This document shows, in pieces, positions 54,797 through 64,000 of a stretch of 64,000 nt of DNA (position 1 is the stretch's first letter; each line of letters opens with the position of its first letter). Below the pieces are notes generated by a model. It was not told the DNA's origin, ran no database searches, and worked only from the letters and a program-made list of their open reading frames with translations. The stretch covers positions 208,943,253 to 209,007,252 of the forward strand of contig OV884060.1 in assembly GCA_930367215.1 (NCBI GenBank), written 5' to 3'. This DNA is from Pollenia angustigena (lineage: Eukaryota > Arthropoda > Insecta > Diptera > Polleniidae). The position numbers were made by a program, and so were the translations under genes.

Positions 54797-54992
54797 AACA
54801 CTAACTCAAAAAATTTTTTTTTACGTTTTGGAAAAAATTTACACGCAATATCCATATCTACCCGCTGTAAAATATAGTGCTATTTTGTCATCTTCTTATG
54901 ATGAAACGATTGGTATAAAAGTTCTTTTTTATATGCCTTTAATACAAAATTAAAACATAAAGTTTTGCTTCAACTGAAAAGTGTTAATATTT

Positions 54993-55192
54993 AAGCTTCG
55001 TACAGACGGTGGTCAGATCTTACAATGTTGTCATTAAAATTGCCTAAAAAGAATTGCAACTGTGTTAACATTGTAAGCTCATTTTCATTTGGCAGATGTG
55101 TAAAATGAATGCATCTGACAATGGTACCATTGTCAGAAAAAGGACTACATTGTAAGATCCGACCACCGTCTGTACGAAGCTTTACTATAGTT
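54993..55192. repeat. 200-bp foldback, ends AAGCTTCGTACAGACGG
   Basis: AAGCTTCGTACAGACGGTGG at the left pairs with CCACCGTCTGTACGAAGCTT at the right. The stem continues with one mismatch through AGATCTTACAATGT. CATTTGGCAGATG-like words fill the loop. Nested in the 52487 shell. Confidence 0.78.
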
Positions 55193-55534
55193 AAATGCAT
55201 CACATTACGGCTACTTTAACTTTTGTTGATTTTGAAACAGACAAAAAGTTTAAAATAAAATTAATAATATAACTATCACTGTTACCTAAGCATTTGCAGA
55301 AACATAACATTCTTAATTTTTGGTATAACATTCATCTATTTCTAAAACTGGTTGAAAATCATCTCTCAAAAGTTAAAATCATAAAGCCTTCATATGTAAG
55401 TATGTATATAAATATCAAAAAACCAAAATCTTGATACTACCGTATTTTAAATGAAATTACCTTGCTACCTTTTGGGGCTCAAAATTACCGTAAAAAAGGG
55501 TAATTACCGTACGGTTAACATCACTGCGGCACCT

Positions 55535-56580
55535 AGCAATTATTCTTGTATTTTAGAACCACGTTGTTCAAATTTTTCCTCTCTTTCACTAAATAAAATA
55601 CCAGTTGCGCTCTACACCCAAATGCAAAAAAGTTAATGATATTTTCATTATTCTTTGAGAAACAATTTAAAATGGTTGGTGATGTTACGTGACAAAAAGT
55701 AGACATTTCTGTGGAAATACAAATATACAGACAAGTTTTCGATAGCGTACCCTATTTTGGAACCACGGATAATCATGGACCCTTCGAAACAAAACTTTAT
55801 TATGAGATTTATATAAAATTTCTTTGTGCCTAATACTACCTAGATATCAACATCTATATGACATTTGTTTGCTTATACCGATTGAATACAGTTAGGCTTA
55901 TATGAGGCCTATGGTCAATTCTGGACCCATCAGCACACAATTTTGCCATGACATAATAACTATTGAAAAAGTTATCGCAGACAAAATTTATACCAACTCC
56001 AGCATTAAAAAAGAAGTTGGGGCATTTAAAGCTTTTTTCGGGAGTGGTATTTGTATGAAAGCTATGGTCATATACAGGGAAACCAGAAATATGCTCTAAA
56101 AAACAAGTTTTATGCTCGTTAAATATGCAGTAAAAACTGGAGAATATGCCCTGAATAATGTTACAAATATGCGCTAAAAATTGCTCATTTGAAGACACAA
56201 TATTCAACAATTTAATAACAAAATTTAAAAAAAAAACTAAAAAAAAGGTTAAAATTCTTATAAGAGATGTTTGCGCCAAATATTATCTAGATATTAACAT
56301 CCATAAGGGGTATTGTCTTATAGGGATTTTAGGTACGGTCGCTAAATTGTTAACAAATGTTAACATTTAAAAGGAATTTAAAGCTAGTTAAGGATGGGAG
56401 CTTTGAGCAAATGTGAACCAATTCGAAAATAAATTAATTTGAAGTTAAATATTTTTGGCACGAATTTAATTTAGATACCATCGTAATAAGATAGCTTGCG
56501 GACACAAAAAGTCTTATTTGGATGTGAAATTATAGACCGATTCTCACCATTTGCATAGACTTCGTCCATATTTGATCAAA
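55535..56580. repeat. Old DINE-1-like debris
   Basis: TATATGAGGCCTATGGTCAA near 55900 and TTGTATGAAAGCTATGGTCA near 56050, about 150 bp apart, resemble the internal monomers of the DINE-1-like elements. No ends can be set. No gene was recognised. Confidence 0.35.
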
Positions 56581-58395
56581 TTATCTTACAAATTAGCTTA
56601 CATGGACAGACAACTAGCCAAGCGGATGGATGGACATCGTTAGATCACTTTAAAAAGTGATTCGGAATACTAAAAGATTGGTTTAGATGCAAATCGCAAA
56701 ACATTTATCCTTAATGACAACCTGCTTTGTCTTACAATTTTAGAGTAAAAATTAAATGTAGATGTTGAAATTGAAGTAACAGATTTTCGAAAAAAAAATT
56801 TTTTTTATTTACTTGCGAAAGCTTTTGTAGGCATGTAAAAAAATTGAATATGTATCAAAATATGCATTAAAAAAGCAAAATATGCGCTATAAAACTAAAA
56901 AATGATGCAAAAAGGCTCTTTTAACTGAAATATGCCAAAAAAATGTTGCAAACGGTAAAATATGCACTAACAACTCAATGCCAAAATTCATAAAAAGCTC
57001 TAAAACGGATAAATATTGTTTCCGCGATAGACGCGGATTAGGATTTTATTTTTGAATTTTAGGGGGCTGCTTTAATACCATTTGAGATAAGGTCATGATG
57101 GCTTTATCTCTCATTCAATAGGGAGATAAAGCCTTTTTTTTGCATTTGAATGGGAGGTAAAGCCATCATGGCCTTAGCTCACAATTATCTTACAAATTAG
57201 CTTACATGGACAGACAACTAGCCAGGCGGATGGATGGACATCGTTTGATCACTTTAAAAAGTGATTCGGAATACTAAAAGATTGGTTTAGATACAAATCG
57301 CAAAACATTTATCCTTAATGACAACCTGCTTTGTCTTACAATTTTAGAGTAAAAATTAAATGTAGATGTTGAAATTGAAGTAACAGATTTTCGAAAAAAA
57401 AATTTTTTTTATTTACTTGCGAAAGCTTTTGTAGGCATGTAAAAAAATTGAATATGTATCAAAATATGCATTAAAAAAGCAAAATATGCGCTATAAAACT
57501 AAAAAATGATGCAAAAAGGCTCTTTTAACTGAAATATGCCAAAAAAATGTTGCAAACGGTAAAATATGCACTAACAACTCAATGCCAAAATTCATAAAAA
57601 GCTCTAAAACGGATAAATATTGTTTCCGCGATAGACGCGGATTAGGATTTTATTTTTGAATTTTAGGGGGGTGCTTTAATACCATCTGAGATAAGGTCAT
57701 GATGGCTTTATCTCTCATTCAATAGGGAGATAAAGCCTTTTTTTTTTTGCATTTGAATGGGAGGTAAAGCCATCATGGCCTTAGCTCACAATTATCTTAC
57801 AAATTAGCTTACATGGACAGACAACTAGCCAGGCGGATGGATGGACATCGTTTGATCACTTTAAAAAGTGATTCGGAATACTAAAAGATTGGTTTAGATA
57901 CAAATCGCAAAACATTTATCCTTAATGACAACCTGCTTTGTCTTACAATTTTAGAGTAAAAATTAAATGTAGATGTCAAATTGAAGTAACAGATTTTCGA
58001 AAAAAAAATTTTTTTTTATTTACTTGCGAAAGCTTTTGTAGGCATGTAAAAAAATTGAATATGTATCAAAATATGCATTAAAAAAGCAAAATATGCGCTA
58101 TAAAACTAAAAAATGATGCAAAAAGACTCTTTTAACTATAATATGCCAAAAAAATGCTGCAAACGGTAAAATATGCACTAACAACTCAATGCCACAATTC
58201 ATAAAAAGCTCTAAAACGGATAAATATTGTTTCCGCGATAGACGCGGATTAGGATTTTATTTTTGAATTTTAGGGGGGTGCTTTAATACCATTTGAGATA
58301 AGGTCATGTTGGCTTTATCTCTCATTCAATAGGGAGATAAAGCCTTTTTTTTTTGCATTTGAATGGGAGGTAAAGCCATCATGGCCTTAGCTCAC
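56581..58395. repeat. 605-bp unit in three tandem copies
   Basis: TTATCTTACAAATTAGCTTA occurs at 56581, 57185 and 57792 (periods 604 and 607), and the units are nearly identical throughout. Each contains GGACAGACAACTAGCC, TATGCGCTATAAAACTAAAA and the left part of a family D element (GTGCTTTAATACCATTTGAG). Differences are mostly A-run lengths and single bases, so the amplification is recent. Confidence 0.92.
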
Positions 58396-58584
58396 ATTAG
58401 CAATATTAGAAAATGGCTTTATCTCTCATTTCAGTTCCGGAGACACTACAGTTAAGTATTGAAATCTGGCTTCGCATACTTACCTCTCAATGATTGTGCA
58501 ATAAGGCCATTATGGCTTTATCTCCCATTCAATTGAGCAATAAAGCCATCATGGCCTTATCTCACATGGTCTAAAGCACCCCCC
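58273..58584. mobile_element. hAT-like family D, 312 bp
   Basis: GGGGGGTGCTTTA at the left and TAAAGCACCCCCC at the right, followed inward by ATTTGAGATAAGGTCATG and its inverse. Flanking 8-mers GAATTTTA (58265-58272) and GAATTTTC (58585-58592) differ at one base. Palindromic motifs GCCATCATGGC and AAAGCCATCATGG recur. The first part of this element is what was tandemly copied upstream. Confidence 0.78.
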
Positions 58585-58599
58585 GAATTTTCTTAGAAT

Positions 58600-59108
58600 T
58601 TGATGTAGGTTACGTTTTTGCTATACGATTTTAAAAAAAATCGACCTGCCCTAATATACCTATACACCATTAATAGATATGCGAACGTGTGTTTGAAAGG
58701 CATACCTACAGAAGAATACCTTTAGACTCATGTATATTTTATTAAAGTTGGTCGACGATAAAATGCTTAAAATTCAACGACAAAAAAATTGTTCCCGTAT
58801 TAATATGAATAAATTTTATTATTTTCGAAATATAAATTAAAGAAAATTCGGGGTTTTGATTAAAGACTTGTAATAAATAGTAACACAGTTTGTTCCGCAA
58901 GTAGTATTGCTATAATTAAAAAACGAGGAAAGATTGAAATACAACCCTACAAATAATAGGACCAGTCTAAGCACGCGTGTAAAGAGTAGTCCACAAGGGA
59001 CCAGGACTAGTCCAAAAGTAACCCAAACGTATGGAAAAACATGGTCTATTTAACATTACGATGTCCTAGGGGAGGACCATATAACCCACCTTTCGACTAC
59101 TAATGAGT
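58600..59108. other. Interval without gene
   Basis: AT-rich; GGACTAGTCC-type words near 58950-59070 recur but do not form a recognisable element. Confidence 0.35.
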
Positions 59109-60134
59109 ACACAGAAAAAATTATTGTCGAATTATTTTCAAACAAACGCTTGTTTGAAATTTTTTTTGATTTCTAAAATTTTTTTTACTGATTCAATCAA
59201 TATTTTTGTTTGATTTTTATTTAACCAACAAAAATGTGGACAACTCTTCAAAAATTTAATAAGCGCGCTATTGGTTTGAAGCTTTCATAATTTTGTATGA
59301 AATATTTAACGCTCTTTAATGTTGTCGTCTTTTTGCATTTTTTTTATTGATTGTAAGCAACACTTCTTTATGTGAAATATAAGAACTACAACAAAAAACA
59401 CATGCAGTCTACTTTTGGACGCTTTAAAAAAGTACAGCAATAAGAAAAATGATAAAATATCGTGACGAGGTTTGTAGTAAAAAAAAACAACAAAAACAAT
59501 AGCAGGTAAAAAAAACGTTTCATTTTTTTAAACAACAGAAAAAACACATTATAAGAAACAAAATAAATTTTTGGTTGGTTTCAAAGTTGGTAAAAAAAAA
59601 CAAAATCCCGTATTCAATTTTTTCAAATAGTTTGTTTAAGTACATCAAATACAAAAATAGAATGATGGCGGAAAACATATCGAGTCGGTCTGCCGCCGTT
59701 TTTGGTTACATTTCTTCTTCATTAGCAAAGGAAAGGATAAAGCAACAGTGAATGATGAAGAAAAACACTGTGGGTATAAATATGACTTCGTTCAAAAATT
59801 ATTCCAACAAAAAAATGTGTCTCAAAGCCAGCCGGCCGCTCTGCTCTGCTTCATCTTCGCCAACAGTGCTTGCTTGTGTGCGCGTCATTGCTTGTGCCAA
59901 AACTTTTTTGTTTGATTCAGCAAAATTATTTGTTAGAAATTTATATGAATTTCAGTAAACTTTTTGTTTGATTCTGTAAAATTATTTGTTTGAAAAAATC
60001 GGCGTTTTTTCAATAAACAAAATGCAAACAAATTGTTTGAATATGCGAATTTGTTTGTAGGACCGATTTTAGACAAAAAATTGTTTGATTCTACAAAGTT
60101 TTTGTTTGAATTAGAAAAATAATTTTTTCTGTGT
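59109..60134. repeat. MITE of about 1 kb, ends ACACAGAAAAAATTATT
   Basis: ACACAGAAAAAATTATT at the left is exactly inverted at the right, with AGT outside both ends as a possible 3-bp duplication. TTTGTTTGATT and CTTGTTTGAAA words recur subterminally. The plus-strand frame at 59752-59958 has no domain and is probably chance. Confidence 0.68.
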
Positions 60135-60183
60135 AGTTTTAAAACTTTTCCCTGGTATACTCAAGAGGATTAGTTTTATTCCC

Positions 60184-60450
60184 AGTAACAACTTCGCCTA
60201 CTTTTTCAAAATAAATAGCTTATTTAACCCATTATTTTGTAGCTTTCTTCTATAACTACATCTATAACAACTTCCATAACTACTTTTTTCTGGATGTATA
60301 AATGTAAAAAAAATAATGACTTACTTTTTAATGCGTTCATTTTGGGACATCCCTTGTAAAATTCATTGGTTCTTTCAGTAGAATTGTAAGTAGTGCTCTT
60401 ATGTTTTTCTGATTACTCAACACATTATTTTGTAGGCGAAGTTTTTACTT
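60184..60450. repeat. Foldback, ends AGTAACAACTTCGCCTAC
   Basis: AGTAACAACTTCGCCTAC pairs with GTAGGCGAAGTTTTTACT; ATTATTTTGTAG recurs inside. AT-rich, no coding signal. Confidence 0.5.
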
Positions 60451-60600
60451 GATTTCTGACAAGAATGTTGTACGTTTTTTACTCTCTTCATTAATATTAT
60501 GATTGTAAGATTTTTTTTAATTTATTTTTTTTTTAACTTATTGTCATATTATTTTTCCCGTAAAAATACAACATTAGAACAAATTTTAATTAAATTATGC

Positions 60601-60825
60601 ATAAACATTTTTTTTCATTTTTCGAATTTATTCTATGAGTTAAATTTCAGTTATGTATTTTGTAAAGCTTTTTTGTAATAGTTCTATTCCTTTAATTTTT
60701 CAAAAATTACTTTATACACTATCAGACTATTATATTGAATTCTCTTTTTACAAAAAAGCTTTACAAAATACATAACTAAATTTAACTCATAGAATAAATT
60801 CGAAAAATGAAAAAAAATGTTTATA
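60601..60825. repeat. Long hairpin, about 77-bp near-perfect arms
   Basis: 60601-60677 and about 60750-60825 are reverse complements with very few mismatches (for example AGTTAAATTTCAGTTATGTA against TACATAACTAAATTTAACT), separated by about 72 bp. The near-identity suggests a young foldback or gene conversion between arms. Confidence 0.75.
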
Positions 60826-60984
60826 ATAATATAAAGTAACCTTCACAAGGAAATAATTCCCAATTTCTAAATTATGCATATTTTTAATTGATTTTATGCA
60901 ACTTTTGTTAAAAACAAACATTTGCACAAATTTATCAAGTGTCGGCTAGTTACCTTAGAAAATATGAAATACTCATAAAATTGA

Positions 60985-61030
60985 TACAGCCAGCTGTACA
61001 GAATCTTTGATACCCTCCACCGAGTATATT
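60985..61030 (-). repeat. DINE-1-like 3' terminal fragment
   Basis: AGCTGTACAGAATCTTTGAT and ACCCTCCACCGA match the inverted 3' end of the family. Only the tip remains. Confidence 0.5.
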
Positions 61031-61600
61031 TCAGGACTGTCGTTCAAATCTAAAAATTATAAACCTAAATTATATTATAAAAAAAACTGTGAAGTCAATA
61101 TTATAATTCGTTGCGGTTTTTAGGTTTTATATATCGTCAGCTCAGAATTGGTTTGGCGCATATGCCAAAAAGTCGGAGTGGAGAAAAGTGACAAAGAAGA
61201 TTTACATGAAGATTTCTCAAAATGTACCCGATAGAATTTTTTTATATTTTTACCACTGCTTCCGGTATATGTTTTGAAGAAAAATGTAAATTTTTGCGCA
61301 CTTTCATGAATAAAGTTAGAATTTAATAGTATTGTTTTGAAAATGAAAAATATTGTTTTGTGCCGCATACGCGACTTTTCTAAAAAAAATTAAAAAAGTG
61401 GCTTTTTGTGCTGCATACGTATACTTATTGCTGTGTATTGAGTAACTTGTTGTTGAGATTAATTTTTTTTATAGTTTTTTTATTAGATTTTACTTTACAA
61501 AAACAGAAAAAACAGTTCTACTGTTAAGAAAAGTTACAAAAAAGCCACAAATTAAACAACTTAAATAATGCAAAAGTAAAAAGAAAATTTAAAACTTACA
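61031..61600. other. AT-rich interval
   Basis: No gene with recognisable domains. A short minus-strand frame at 61120-61368 has no known motif. Confidence 0.35.
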
Positions 61601-61737
61601 GCCAGTTCATCGATTTCGAACGTTAACGTTCGCATAGAAAATTACATTTAAAACAAAAACAAATTCAAGAATTTGGTTTTTGTTTTAAATGTAATTTTCT
61701 ATGCGGACGTTCACGTTCGATATCGTTGAACAGGCTG
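61601..61737. repeat. 137-bp foldback, ends AGCCAGTTCATCGAT
   Basis: CATCGATTTCGAACGTTAAC and the inverse of ACGTTCGATATCGTTGAAC pair, extended by GAAAATTACATTTAAAACA and its inverse. It interrupts the 3' end of the transposase-like pseudogene (61742-62566), supplying that frame's last residues. Confidence 0.75.
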
Positions 61738-61741
61738 TTAA

Positions 61742-62566
61742 TATTGAGTAAATTTTTATAATAAGCTTTATCAACACGTGGAAGAAATATAAGCAAGTAT
61801 TTTATGTCTCTATTTTTATCGCTGGAAATAAATGATGGTTTCGATATTTTCAAAACCTTCGTCAACAAATTCTCAGGAGTTTTCAAACAATTTTTTGATG
61901 CAGACGTAACCAAAATTGCATTTTTATATTTTTCCTCTCTGGTAGAAGTTTTATAATATATACATAAATCATTATCTTAACTGTATAGAAGTACTTACTT
62001 TTAGCAAAAGGGACTTTTCGAAAGTCCATTTTATTTGCTTCCAACGAGTATGTGCGAACATTTTCCGGAAGCATTTCCATAACTTTAAGTTTTGTTTTAT
62101 TATTTGGCATTGTTTTAAGCAAATTTAGTAAATGAAGAGGACTATGAATTTCAATATTCTTTAAGTACCGAATTAAAGAATGTTCTGGTTCTGAAGACTT
62201 TTGTATTACGGCATCAATATTATTTTGTTTAAAGATCATTTTGATTGCGGTTGCGTTAATTTGATTTTTATTTTGAGGTTCGCAAGAATCGCTCCATAAT
62301 GTCAAAGTTTTAATTAGTGGATAATCTTTTATTAATTAATTTAAAATTTTAATTAAAGCACTAGCAATATCGTTACCACTCCGACCGCTATGAGCTTCCA
62401 TCCACAAGGCACAATAAGTAAAAGTTGGTATATTTGGCATAATAATGGTTGCTGTAAGATTGTACATATTCAATTTTCGTTTGTAGTAAAATGTTGAAGC
62501 ATTTCCTTTAGGTAGGTTAAAAACACTTTGCATATCATAGCAAACCGTACACTTGGTTGGGTTCAT
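61742..62566 (-). pseudogene. Transposase-like pseudogene with one intron (SDSCxxQNKN type)
   Basis: The minus strand reads YDMQSVFNLPKGNASTFYYK, LNMYNLTATI and HSGRSGNDIASALIKILN, then a single in-frame TAA. It continues as TLTLWSDSCEPQNKNQINAT, SSEPEHSLIRYLKNIEIHSP, and FRKVPFAK. A 62-bp GT-AG intron (61998-61937) joins EKYKNAILVTSASKNC. The order 'FDLQ..L..P.G..s.fYyrkL..YNlT...gRg.NeiaS', then 'SDSC..QNKN', is a transposon-like family common in insect genomes; I cannot name it securely. It starts mid-protein and is cut by a foldback, so it is dead. Confidence 0.6.
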
Positions 62567-63310
62567 TATTTTATAAAACTATTTTTCACAAATTAATTTT
62601 CTTGTTGTCATTTTATTTTGCTTTTGCTTTAACTATATTTTTTCTTACGGCAATGCAGCAAAGCAACAGTAAAATTTATTTTGTACGTTTTTGTATGAAG
62701 AATTTGCTGCAATCGCCAAACAATGGCTTGTAGAGCAAAACAGTACTTAAGTAATTTTGAGACATTTGATATGCAGCAAAATTAATGCTTTATATCTCAG
62801 ATACCATAAAAATTTTCGCGAAACAGGTTTCTGATTTAGAAAGAGGGTATTAAAAAAATATATTCCTAATACCTAACTCATTTTTTTTTTAAAGTGGTCG
62901 GTAGGTCAAACCAGTAATGAGCTGACGATATGATAAAGTATTGACTAGGGTGTTGAGGCGATTAATTCTTGTTCCATTAATCGATTAATTTTAGATGATT
63001 AATTGTAGCTAATTTCGATTAAAGAATTAATCGAAGAATTTATACCTATTAATCGAATAATAATAATAAATAATATTTCTGTTTAATGTATATTTATTTT
63101 AAAGTTTTGAGTCGATTTAACAAACCAAATGTATGTGTCCGTTGGTATTAAAAAAAACAGCCATGTTTAGTGAGTAATTTAGCTTATATTTTTGTTATAT
63201 TATTTTTGTTTGAAAGAAAAAACGACAAAGGTATGTCAAATCAAAGATTTATAATAATTTATCAGGTATGTTCCAGAAATCGAAATGAAGTGACGTTGAA
63301 ATCGAACGAT
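62567..63310. repeat. Interval with ATTAATCGATTAAT words
   Basis: 62945-63060 has GATTAATTC, ATTAATCGATTAATT and TTCGATTAAAGAATTAATCG variants in both orientations after TAGGGTGTTGAGGCGATTAA. This looks like one end of another iterated-motif element; the other end is not seen. The rest is AT-rich with no gene. Confidence 0.45.
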
Positions 63311-63318
63311 AATTAAAA

Positions 63319-63902
63319 GTGGGGGGTGCTTTAAAACCATGTGAGATAAGGCCATGATGACTTTGTTGCTCAGTTGAATGGGCGATAAAGCCATAATGGC
63401 CTTATTGCCCAATCATTGGGAGGTAAGGTCATATTTAAAATTTTGCGAAATGAGATTTATAGCCATATTTTTTTCGCAAATGTGAGATAAAGCCATATTT
63501 TTGCAGAATATTGTTATGCATGGTGTAAACATTCTGTAAAAGGGAAAATCCTTAGTTATCATTGAAAAACATATTTTTATTCTTGTGACGCACGCAGCAA
63601 AACTTGATTCAGCGAAGCCACCTGCCGCGTCCTACTGGAAGAGTAAACCCGTAAGCACGGCCGCAGGCCGCCACGCTGAAAAACTTTAGTATGCGAAGGC
63701 AGATTTCAATACTAAACTTTAGTGTCTCCGGAACTGAAATGATAGATTAGGCCATTTTCTAATATTGCTAATGTGAGCTAAGGCCATGATGGCTATATCT
63801 CCCATTCAAATGAAAACAAAAAATAAAAGGCTTTATCTCCCTATTGAATGAGAGATAAAGCCATCATGACCTTATCTCACATGGTATTAAAGCACCCCCC
63901 CA
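63319..63902. mobile_element. hAT-like family D, second copy (584 bp), TSD AATTAAAA
   Basis: GGGGGGTGCTTTAAAACCAT at the left pairs with ATGGTATTAAAGCACCCCCC at the right. AATTAAAA lies outside both ends (63311-63318, 63903-63910) if two extra bases are counted as part of the element on each side. GAGATAAAGCCATCATG and TTGCCCAATCATTGGG palindromic words fill both halves. The middle (about 63590-63720) shares GTCTCCGGAACTGAAAT with the 312-bp copy. Confidence 0.75.
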
Positions 63903-64000
63903 AATTAAAATTCAATTATTTTCAAAAGGGCCGTAGTTTTTCATGGTTTTAAGTGTTGTTCTTGCAAAAATAATAGATTAAAGAATGAAGTAGATAAAAT

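Larger units (their letters stand above)
52487..55526. mobile_element. hAT-like shell, 3.04 kb, 8-bp TSD CGGCACCT
   Basis: CAGTGATGTTAAC at the left and GTTAACATCACTG at the right are perfect. CGGCACCT flanks exactly (52479-52486, 55527-55534). ATTACCGTACGG and AAAATTACCG words recur near both ends. Inside are at least four other inverted-repeat elements. It shares the CAGTGATG start with the 514-6767 shell. Confidence 0.85.

Noticed and set aside
59752..59958. 68-codon plus-strand frame in the ACACAGAAAAAAT MITE
   Set aside because: No motif, AT-rich context, and inside a MITE; treated as chance.
1..64000. CRISPR arrays, LTR retrotransposons, viral insertions
   Set aside because: Regular repeats here are satellites or transposon motifs without spacers. 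No paired LTRs, integrase or gag-pol of LTR type and no viral protein similarity were recognised.

Overview
The window looks like a piece of a higher-fly genome (Diptera, probably a calyptrate fly; this is inference). It is very AT-rich and carries intron-containing genes with GT-AG splice sites. It holds DINE-1/Helentron-like repeats with the GTCY microsatellite and the ATTCGGCACAGCCGAAT end hairpin, mariner and Tc1 relics, Jockey- and LOA-like LINEs, and a great many foldback MITEs. The only host gene I can support is a cytochrome P450 of family CYP4, most likely Cyp4aa1, on the minus strand at 11947-15874. Four coding exons are visible and join in frame into about 498 codons. The first few N-terminal codons lie on an exon I could not find. 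Almost everything else is transposon-derived.

Layout. 1-8.4 kb: nested hAT-like and foldback elements; the outer one (514-6767) has an exact 8-bp target duplication and encloses a second hAT-like element (1254-4427). 8.4-11.2 kb: a hAT-like shell holding two decayed mariners that face each other head to head. 11.2-15.9 kb: Cyp4aa1, whose two larger introns hold at least five foldback elements and a mariner fragment. 16.1-20 kb: a MITE split by a 5'-truncated Jockey-like LINE with an intact 811-codon reading frame. 20-24 kb: DINE-1-like elements, one with six 153-bp monomers. 25.0-30.5 kb: a complete, apparently young LOA-like LINE with two intact ORFs, a 14-bp target duplication and a (TTAGG)n-like tail. 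31.5-34.4 kb: a hAT-like element hosting a second DINE-1-like copy. 35.5-37 kb: a truncated LINE and a dead Tc1 transposase. 37.4-49 kb: three related GGC-starting hAT-like families packed with short iterated motifs, with an 85-bp satellite, tRNA-related SINEs and a hAT transposase relic among them. 49-52 kb: AT-rich DNA with no gene I can support. 52.5-55.5 kb: another hAT-like shell with nested foldbacks. 56.6-58.6 kb: a 605-bp unit in three near-identical tandem copies. 59-64 kb: further MITEs, a dead intron-containing transposase-like gene, and a second copy of the palindrome-rich D family.

The most unusual theme is that several different hAT-like families, defined by terminal inverted repeats and 8-bp duplications, each carry their own array of a short motif in both orientations near the ends. 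The clearest is consensus TGAAATAACNCCCAA in the elements at 45161-46844 and 47781-48898. These look like transposase-binding iterons and are the best candidates for something not previously described.
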